From the NCBI GenBank assembly GCA_026874595.1, contig CM049320.1, positions 41,044,714 to 41,108,713 on the forward strand: 64,000 nt of DNA, read 5' to 3'. This document shows, piece by piece, positions 56,758-64,000 of the stretch. This DNA is from Sipunculus nudus. Lineage: Eukaryota > Annelida > Sipuncula > Golfingiida > Sipunculidae. The notes beneath the pieces were generated by a model that saw only the letters and a list, made by a program, of their open reading frames with translations, was not told where the DNA came from and ran no database searches. The stretch's first letter is position 1. The number at the start of each line of letters is the position of its first letter. The position numbers were made by a program, and so were the translations under genes.

Positions 56758-59700
56758 CTGGAAACATTTAATGAAAAGGTACAGATCAAAAACAAGCAAG
56801 CAAGTGATACAATCTTCACTGGTTTCAGTAAAACAGATTTTGGTAAATTTTCATTTTTATTTTTAAATTTTGAACTTCACAAAATACCAGTAAATAAATC
56901 TGTGAATCAAAAGCCCTGTCAAAGTCATAAGAGTGTGCATAATTCCTGAACTGAAAAAAAAGGATCTAGAGGGTCATGATAAACCCTTAAATTTTTAAAC
57001 AACTAAAGCTGTAAAATATTTATGATCTGTACATGCATGAATAAGGGACAACAGGATTAAATTCCTCATTATAATTTTACAAGTTGGCTAAGATTCAAGT
57101 AATTCCTCATTTCCAAAAATAATTGTCTTAAAATTGGAGTGTGTCCTGCAGTATCAGTATCATAGCTAGTTTAATCACTTCATGTTTTATGGACCATGAT
57201 CCCCTGATAGACATCTGCTGAACACCTGAAAAATACCTCACCTGGTTTGACAATGATAGTGCCACCATTCTGAAATCCATCGCCTTGCATCATGTTACCA
57301 TCAATATTTTCTTTCTTCGCCTACCAGGAGATCAGAGACTGTTATGTCTAGTTTCATATAACACCAAGTTACTCGGGTCTCACATTAATATACGCATACA
57401 TGTAAGCAAACAGTCTCACACACTTTTTTCAAGATTCTTATCATAGTTTCAGAACAAATGCATGTTATAATTGAAAGCCGCATCTGCAGGCTATCTCTAA
57501 TTTTCCTCCTGCTCATGGGACCCTAACAAAGCCATTTAACTGAACTGAACTGAAGATGTAATAATCCCTTCAGTTAGAAGGCCCTTAGATCCCTTCCCTG
57601 GGCACTCCTTAGGCGTTAAATCTTGAATGGAATCAAAGGTGCAGATGGCACCAAGCCAAGCAGAGAATCGTTCGATCAACCAGTGTGAATGATATGGGGG
57701 GGGGGGGGGGGGGGGGGCAAGCAAGAGAAGGATGTGATCAGACCGGAGATCAGCAGCACCAACAGGTACAATGAAGAAGGCGGTACATCCGTTAGCAGGT
57801 GCAACAATCCACAACATGTCCAACAAGAACCTTTCCCATAAATCACTCCGGATACCTATCACCATTATTGTCATCAGCCATGACAAAGCCACAAGGAGTA
57901 CTGGTTTCGGGGGGGGGGGGGGGGGTTACAATTGTAAAGGAAGAAAACCCTTTCTCTCCAAGGATGACTATGTGTGTGCATCATACTGTACATCAACAAA
58001 ATTGTCTTTTCATTAACTTTAACTAGATGAATACTTACATGTAAAATAAATGAATTAAAACCTGGCTTCTTATAAACCAAAAAAGTCTAATGTATTTTTT
58101 TGGGGGGGGGGGGGGATATTTTAAAATATTTCTGCAACTACACATAAAATTGACTTGAATTAGGAAATTTCAGTTCTCCATCTATCAGAAATTGTCTAGA
58201 GGATTAAGTCTGGTTGATATCAAACATGACATCTAAAAAAGTGATCAGGAAAGGCTACAATGCCAATACTTTAAAAGAGCAATCATCTGGAACAATGAAT
58301 GCCTGTGTATTATGTTAACTAAATTAAACAAGTTAGCTTACCTGTGCCAGGGCATCATGTCCCTTCCTTCCAAGAAGAAAACTTAAGGTCCCAAAGAATC
58401 CCAGCCTGACAGAAATACAATGATATCAAGAGTCATAGAACATTCAAGCAAACATATGGTAACCACTTTAAATAAATGTTTATTTCTGCATACTACAATG
58501 TCTGAGACTGTTAGCACTTAGCAGTTCAAATAGTGTTGGTATAGGTGGGAATGGTAGCCATTTCCTTACACAAAGTATATCTGAATGGTATAATACTTTT
58601 AACCTTTCCTTTTGAAAATGCAGTCACTATCTTGGTTTTAGTGAAAAGGGAAAATGAAAGTCTGCAATTTATATCAAATGTGGCTGCAAAGGATGTTTTC
58701 TTTAGACTGAATATAAATACTGATATTAGTTACCTCCTGAAATTAAGGTCTTGATAACATTTTTTCTTTGTATCGATGAACAGCTCTGCAATATAGAAGA
58801 GGTTTTATTATACTTATACACTGTGATTCAAATAATCTAATGCCAGATTTTAACGGACACAATGGTCATTTAATATGGGGTTACTGATCTCTACAAATAT
58901 ATTTTTAGTATACTTATTAGCAGTAATAATAATTAAATCAGCCAACGGTATTTCAGTTAAGCGCTTCACGCAGTGCTAATACACTGTAGTCATCCCAATG
59001 TCTTTTCATATAACTGCTGCTTTGTATAGTAAGGTTTGCTGGGTTTGACCACCAGGGTAAAATAAAAAGAATTGCAGTCAGACCAATGAGAGCATGCTAC
59101 TGCATTGAGCATTCAGCTCTAAAATTTTAACATGCAACACCCACTCTCACTGGTGTGATTATACCGGGACAAAAGCTCTCATTGATCTAATTGTTGGTTC
59201 TGTGCCAGAAATGGTGTTATCAGACCAATGAGGGCGCGTGTCACATATTTAGAAGTATAGAAGAGCATCCAGTTGGTGTTATGTTAATGGAGAACACCAG
59301 CTTTTGTTGCCACAAACACTTTAACAGGAGTATTTGGTGAGAGTTACCCGTGTTAAATTTCAAAGGGGGTCTTTCACTGAAGCATCAGACGCTTCTACTA
59401 TAAGAACATACATACAGATTGACAGTGGAAGACTTTATTCATCAACATGACTCACTCTATGATACCTACTGAATATTTTTTCACAAAATTAATTTTACAG
59501 AAAAATCATGATAAAACTTATTGACAAGATAAGTATAAGAACGACATTCATCAGACCTTAATTGTTCCTCCTATACATACCTTTAGATACTAATTATAGC
59601 TGTTTATTTCAAACACTTTCTTGACAATCTTATGTAAAAAAAAAACTGTAGAATAACTGTAGAATATATTGTTGCGACAAACAGAGGGGGAGCTACATTT

Positions 59701-60065
59701 TTCTTTTATTAGCTAAAATTTATTAACATCCATTTTTTAATTGCTTATTATTTTTTTCAATTTCTTTAATTTACTTCTTAATAAGAATTTTATGGAGAAT
59801 CAAATAAAAAAAGGTAAAGAATTTATAACTTTATTGATTTAACTCCCTTACAATTCTTACCACCATCAAAGAATTTGCCCTGAACATATTCTTCCACCCC
59901 GATCTCTTCCAAGCCGATGGCAACCATGCGGACATTGTTGTCATCAAGCTGAGGCTTCAGGGTAGAAAGCCGCCTCGAGTAGAGGCGGCACAAATGTCAT
60001 CCAAATCGTCGTAAAAATGTGATCATACACGTCTGGTCCTTCCACAAGGTTTCCAGGGCAACCAT
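56597..60065 (-). CDS. Selenoprotein PRXL2B (prostamide/prostaglandin F synthase, SelU family), N-terminus missing
   Basis: Minus-strand exons 60065-59861, 58785-58734, 58405-58342, 57320-57242 and 56757-56597 (561 nt, 186 codons plus TAA) all have GT/AG junctions with matching phases. The family is a thioredoxin-fold peroxiredoxin-like reductase that converts PGH2 and its ethanolamide to F-type products using thioredoxin. The order follows PRXL2B: ETLWKDQTC, LRRFG-TGA-HLCRL active site, STLKPQLDDNNVRMVAIGLE, GELFIDTKK, NGGTIIV.PGGEVLLSYVQE and a Cys-containing tail. The TGA (59999-59997) sits exactly at the first Cys of the CxxC motif, so it is read as selenocysteine (UxxC). About 25-30 N-terminal residues are missing; their exon must lie above 60065 or outside the window. 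A pseudogene is unlikely since every splice site and 163 codons after the TGA are intact. Confidence 0.92.
57242..57320 (-). CDS. PRXL2B exon AKKENIDGNMMQGDGFQNGG..
   Basis: Acceptor CTCCTGGTAG/GCGAAG, donor AAACCAG/GTGAGG. Encodes the loop before and the strand GGTIIVKPG of the thioredoxin fold. Confidence 0.9.
57321..58341 (-). other. PRXL2B intron with poly-G tracts
   Basis: Plus-strand G runs at 57696-57717 (22 G), 57909-57925 and about 58101-58114, i.e. C runs on the transcribed-sense strand. Open frames across them (57536-58080) are compositional artefacts. Confidence 0.75.
58342..58405 (-). CDS. PRXL2B exon LGFFGTLSFLLGRKGHDALAQ
   Basis: Acceptor TTTCTGTCAG/GCTGGG, donor GCACAG/GTAAGC. 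64 nt, phase 2 in and 0 out. Confidence 0.88.
58734..58785 (-). CDS. PRXL2B exon ELFIDTKKKCYQDLNFRR
   Basis: Acceptor ATATTGCAG/AGCTG, donor AGGAG/GTAACT; completes the split Glu codon from the UxxC exon. Matches the family block GELYLDE..LYKELGFKR. Confidence 0.9.
58786..59860 (-). other. PRXL2B intron
   Basis: AT-rich. A short motif CAGACCAATGAG is repeated at about 59080 and 59222 and inverted near 59190 (CTCATTGATCT). No exon-like segment. Confidence 0.6.
59861..60065 (-). CDS. PRXL2B exon with the UxxC active site
   Basis: Acceptor TTATTTCAG/ATGGTT and donor GATGGTG/GTAAGA. 68 codons plus one base, starting MVALETLWKDQTCMITFLRR, then FG-Sec-HLC. The first ATG may be internal, since the family has about 25 further residues upstream. 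The exon also holds the 8-bp hairpin at 59969-59989. Confidence 0.92.
59969..59989 (-). promoter_or_regulatory. Hairpin 7 nt after the Sec TGA (SRE-like)
   Basis: On the minus strand GCCGCCTC-TACTC-GAGGCGGC forms a perfect, GC-rich 8-bp stem with a 5-nt loop, starting 7 nt after TGA (spacer CATTTGT). Selenocysteine redefinition elements of some selenoprotein mRNAs are stem-loops in this position. Within coding sequence it spans codons for ..CRLYSRRL. Confidence 0.55.
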
Positions 60066-60098
60066 CTGAAATAAGGTATTTTCATCAGAAATTTTCAG

Positions 60099-62523
60099 AA
60101 CAAGGGACCCATGGATCTCGAAGCTCAGCTGAATTTGTCTTTAAGGATATGTTTATGAGTTTTCTGAAAATATGGGTCCAGTGATCAGTCGGCTAACCTG
60201 ACTTACCGAACCGGAGTTATAAACCGAAAACTAATTTGAGAATGGATGGGAACTGTGACCTTGACATTTGACCAAGTGTTCCCCCATATTTCAAAAGGAA
60301 CCTTCCCTAAATGGCAGGTGCTCCATGGACAGTTTGAAATAAAAAGTTTGGCTTAAAATGCATCCACAATCTTTCTAAAGAAGTGGGTCCTGTGGCCTTG
60401 ACCTTTGATCTCGTGACCTCCAAATCAAAAGGGTTCTTACCTTTTTGGTGGGTCATATATAAGTCAAGTTTAAAACCAATATGTCAACCCAAACTTGGTT
60501 ATCATCTCGAATCAATTCTGCAGACAGAAAGCCCCTGTGACCTCGACCTTTGATCTTGTGACCCCAAAATCAATCAGGTCTTTTCCCTATTGGCAGATCA
60601 GCTATAAGAGCAACATGGACGGTTTGGAAATGAAAAAATTGGCTTAAAATGCATCCACATTCTTTCTAAATATGTGGGTCCTGTGACCTTGACCTTTGAC
60701 CTCACGACCTCAGAATCATTCGAGTTCTTACATTAGAGTTGGACCATATATAAATCAAGGTAACAATCAATATGTCGATCCCAGCTAAAGTTCTTATCAG
60801 GAAACAAATTTGACAGACATTCAGATAGAAAAACAGGCAAACAGAAGGACAGGGTGATTAATATAGGGCATCAACTTATTCAAGTGGGGCCTTAATGAAC
60901 ATACAAGGGGCAGGACACAGATGAAACCACAGCTGCAAATCTGATAGTATGAATATGATATGGCAGTCTCAAAATATAGGGTTGAGTACGTCAAAAACAG
61001 AAAAAAATACAGGTGGCGCCACCAGTCTTCAGGACTAGGGCATCAACTTATTCAAGTGGGGGCCTTAATGAACACACAAGGGTGCACGACACAGATGAAA
61101 CCACAGTTGCAAATATGATAGTATCAATATAATATGGCAGTCTCAAAATACATATATATTTTGAGCTTTGGTTTCAAATTATTCTGGGGGGTACTTCGAA
61201 GCATCATAGCTCAGAGGTTATGGGTAACAGAGACCTAATTTCAGGTTTACAAGGAGACTTTTTATGGGCCTCCCTGCATGTCAAGATAGAAGATTCTAGA
61301 TCCTCTTGTTATGATTTGGCCCTATTAAAAGATGACAGCATATTTAAAGGTCTAAAAAATAAAGAGAAAAAAAACTAAAAAATACTAGTGGTGCAACCAG
61401 TCAGCAGAAAGGGATGAAACACCCCATGATCAATATCCTTTCAAAGATTCATGGTGATAAATGCACCAGTTGTTCAGATACTTGAGCTTTTGTATCAAAT
61501 TTCACATTATTCCTGGGGGCACTTCGGAGCTTCATAGCTCTTAAGAATATGGATAACAGAAACCTAATTTCATGTTTTGTATCAAATATTCCATTATTCG
61601 GGGGGGGGGGGGAACTTCGAAGCCTGTCCCATAGCTCTAAGGTTATGGGTAACCGAGACCTAATTTTAGGTTTCCAAGGAGACTTTTCATGGGCCTCCCT
61701 GCAAGTCAAGATACAAGATATAGGTCCAGTCATTACGATTTGTACCCTGTTAACAGATGCAGCATCTTTTAAGGCCTCAAAAAAAAAGAGAAAAAACTTT
61801 ACAAAAATACAGGTGGCGCCACCAGTCTGCAGAACTGATAGAATACTCCATGATCAATATCCATGCAAAGATTCATGAAGATCAATGCATTACCTGTTCA
61901 GATACTTAAGCTTTTGTATCAAATTTCACATTATTCTGGGGGAGGGGGTACTTCGGAGCCCCATAGCATAAAGAATATGGGAAACAGAGACCTAATTTCC
62001 GGTTTCTAAGGAGACTTTTCATAGGCCTCCCTGCATGTCATGATAGAAGATTCTAGGTCCAGTCGTTATGATTTGTGCCCTGTTAACAGATTACAGCATC
62101 TTTTAAGGCGTCAAAAATAGAGAAAAAAATCGTAAAAATTTTAAAAAAAAATACAGGTGGCGCCACCAGTCTGCAGACACTGATGAATCACTCCACGATT
62201 TATATCAATGCGAAGAACCATGGTGATCAATGCATCAGTTGTTCAGATACTTGAGCTTTTGTATCAAATTTTACATTCTTCTAGGGGTACTTCGGAGCCC
62301 AATAGCTTGAAGAATATGGGTAACAGAGACCTTATTTCAGGGTTCCAAGGAGATTTTACATGGACCTCCCTGCATGTCAATTAAGAAGATTCCAGGTCCA
62401 GGGGTTACGATTTGTGCCTGGTTAACGGACGGACGGACTGACGGACAGCTAGACAGACGGACGGACGACGGACAAAGGGTGATCGCTAAAGCTCAGATGA
62501 CTTACAGTCAGCTGAGCTAAAAA
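60099..62523 (+). mobile_element. Family C element, second tandem copy
   Basis: The head AACAAGGGACCCATGGATCT then GAAGCTCAGCTGA begins at 60099. About 700 bp of GTGACCTTGACCTTTGA-type units (60250, 60395, 60545, 60690) are followed by C units with perfect palindromes at 61012-61023, 61812-61823 and 62156-62167 and a decayed one near 61388. The tail is GGACGGACGGACTGACGG (62424-62470), then a hairpin (62489-62519) and AAAA. Opposite in orientation to PRXL2B and just upstream of its UxxC exon. Confidence 0.7.
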
Positions 62524-63310
62524 TGCTACATAAACACAATATGGCATCTTCTGGATTACTCCGTGGAAACAGTATTACAATTAAGAAAATACAGTGTAAA
62601 CAATATCAATTACTGCATAACTCTTGATAGGTAGAGTTGGTGGGGGGGGGGGGGGGGATATGAGAATAACAGACCCCCTGTCACAGCAGGAGATCTCCCC
62701 CAGTGACTGTAACAAATCAGGAACCTTGGCACAGATGACTTTCAGTGACCAGGAACGGGCTAACTGCATCTGGACAAAAGCAATAGATTGTAATAGAGCC
62801 TCAAGAAAAAATTCAATAACTGGCCTAATTTTCAAGCTTTTATTTTCAAATTTCAGATTTAAACAAATTAAATATTTATGTTTACATGCTGTGAAAATTA
62901 AATAACACTATACTCACAGGAAGAAAATGTGCCATGGTCAAGGTTGGGCAACATTTAAGGTACTGATTTTATTTTTATGCTTATAACTTAAAACATTAAC
63001 AAAATTCAGATCAAATTTTGGATTTACAATCGAATCTTATTTTTATAAAGTTATATACTTGGAAAAAAAGTATATAGCTTCAAAAATGTTCATGTTAAGT
63101 CCATTATGTTCGGTCCCATAACTTTAAGAAATTACACTCAACGGAGTTAATTTCTTACATGTATTTAGGAAATATATTGGAAAATACTTCTGATTAATAT
63201 TAAGAAAAAAAGGTGAGTGGTTTTGATATTAGGCAGTCCTGAGGTGTGATAATAGGTTTTTAATGGAAATTTAAGAATTTTCCTTAATTTCCAAAAACAT
63301 AATTAAAACA
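62524..63310 (+). repeat. Third copy of the long C interior
   Basis: Starts directly at the end of the preceding C tail and matches 9580-10440: CATCTTCTGGATTAC, a G run (62641-62656), ATATGAGAATAACAGA, GGAGATCTCCCCCAGTGACT and GGTTTTGATATTAGGCAGTC. It lacks the ACGG/hairpin end. Confidence 0.65.
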
Positions 63311-63443
63311 TTTTGAAAATTTGTTATAAGGCTGCAGCTAGCATTTGGAAGAGGAAATTTGGAATTCCTTTATTTTCTCGGTAAGTTACCTGAAAATGCT
63401 CAATTTAGTGTTTTTTTAATAAAAGAAGAGGGATTACATATTA

Positions 63444-63519
<76 letters not shown>

Positions 63520-63770
63520 TAACACTGTGGGACGGGACAGACCCCTCTCTGAGAACTGTCACAGGCATAATTAACATCCATTATTATTAATTCAGTAATC
63601 CAGTCATCCAATAATCATAAAATACTAAAATAAATATCCTACCAGTAGTATTCAGTAAGAGTGGAGTGGGTATAATGAATTTTCCTGGAATCTTGAGGGT
63701 TTATAAAAGGTAAAAATATTTATTTATTTTTCAATTCACATCAAAGGAAATATAAAATATGGTTATATAA
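63311..63770. repeat. AT microsatellite and flanks
   Basis: TA tract with one TT interruption at about 63442-63515. Beyond it, a minus-strand AATAAA (plus TTTATT in TATTTATTTATTTTTC, about 63716-63734) could terminate a gene on the minus strand. Confidence 0.6.
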
Positions 63771-63773
63771 ATT

Positions 63774-63842
63774 TTATGTACTGTAGCCAAAACCGTACGC
63801 TTTGAACACAGCCTCCCGGCCCAGTGAACTTCCACTCACACG
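63774..63842 (-). CDS. Candidate terminal exon of another minus-strand gene
   Basis: Acceptor CTATTTCTCACAG followed by 22 codons RVSGSSLGREAVFKAYGFGY-ST and TAA, then an AATAAA about 50 nt on. The coding-like composition and polyadenylation signal support a last exon. The protein is not recognised, and the frame is inferred. If true, PRXL2B should begin between here and 60066. Confidence 0.3.
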   Translation of the reverse strand, partial: RVSGSSLGREAVFKAYGFGYST

Positions 63843-64000
63843 CTGTGAGAAATAGCAGGATTTTCAGGTTTGGCAACAACCAGTCAGTTTGCGCTGGATA
63901 AAGTAAAATCTGCATTTGAACAAATCTGCAGGACTGGTAGAAGAAATATGAATGGCTTAGCGTGTAAACAAACACAGCTATGCTCGGGACAAGCCCATGT
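63843..64000. other. Window edge, nothing certain
   Basis: Probably intron of the gene ending at 63774 if that call is right. Confidence 0.25.

Noticed and set aside
57536-58080. Overlapping frames with poly-Pro/poly-Gly
   Set aside because: Caused by G homopolymers in a PRXL2B intron.

Overview
This is a eukaryotic, AT-rich, repeat-rich window with intron-containing genes and no bacterial features. The make-up (several families of tandem-cored, hairpin-ended mobile repeats, tRNA-derived SINEs, a LINE 3' remnant, long AT microsatellites, an invertebrate-type carbohydrate sulfotransferase) points to a lophotrochozoan, most likely a bivalve mollusc. That placement is inference: no marker gene here fixes the species.

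Two genes can be assembled exon by exon. On the plus strand, 47967-54316 is a four-exon type II membrane carbohydrate 6-O-sulfotransferase (467 aa, all phases consistent) with a TATA box at 47459. On the minus strand, 60065-56597 holds five exons of a PRXL2B (prostamide/prostaglandin F synthase, SelU family) gene. Its first active-site codon is TGA where the family has Cys, giving U-x-x-C. A perfect 8-bp hairpin starts 7 nt after the TGA, and a well-formed SECIS-like stem lies about 900 nt beyond the stop (55643-55712, minus). This is a selenoprotein gene; its N-terminal exon was not found. The two genes converge tail to tail. A third large coding region, 27372-30218 plus, encodes an unrecognised 930-950 aa disordered, Tyr-rich protein with basic nuclear-localisation-like clusters. 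Candidate isolated exons lie at 18542-18629 (minus), 21504-21545 (plus), 24062-24136 (plus) and 63774-63842 (minus).

The rest is mostly repeats. I name the families by letter. A (1-826), B (8041-10877, 34380-35985, 39420-39800, 40775-41540, 45376-46160) and C (2147-2957, 8725-10664, 11900-12953, 48466-50711, 60099-63310) have tandem cores, a GC-rich or tetranucleotide microsatellite and a terminal hairpin, like Helentron-associated (HINE/pearl-like) elements. D (32416, 34807, 42880), E (31270-32400, 36990-37660), F (41930-42540), G (5175, 33910, 41690) and H (37880-38650) are further families. A 12-bp palindrome, GGTGGCGCCACC, recurs in families A, B, C and D with 11 perfect copies and about 20 close variants. 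A 2.06-kb non-autonomous hAT-like element (5976-8030) has an 8-bp target duplication. Smaller inverted-repeat elements lie at 24650-25189 and 36424-36979.

Layout: 0-18 kb repeats and non-coding; 18.5-24.2 kb candidate first exons, a SINE and a LINE relic; 27.3-31.1 kb the large unrecognised gene; 31-46 kb a repeat-dense block; 47.4-54.3 kb the sulfotransferase, with a C element in intron 1; 55.6-60.1 kb the selenoprotein gene; 60-64 kb C-family elements and a possible end of another minus-strand gene.
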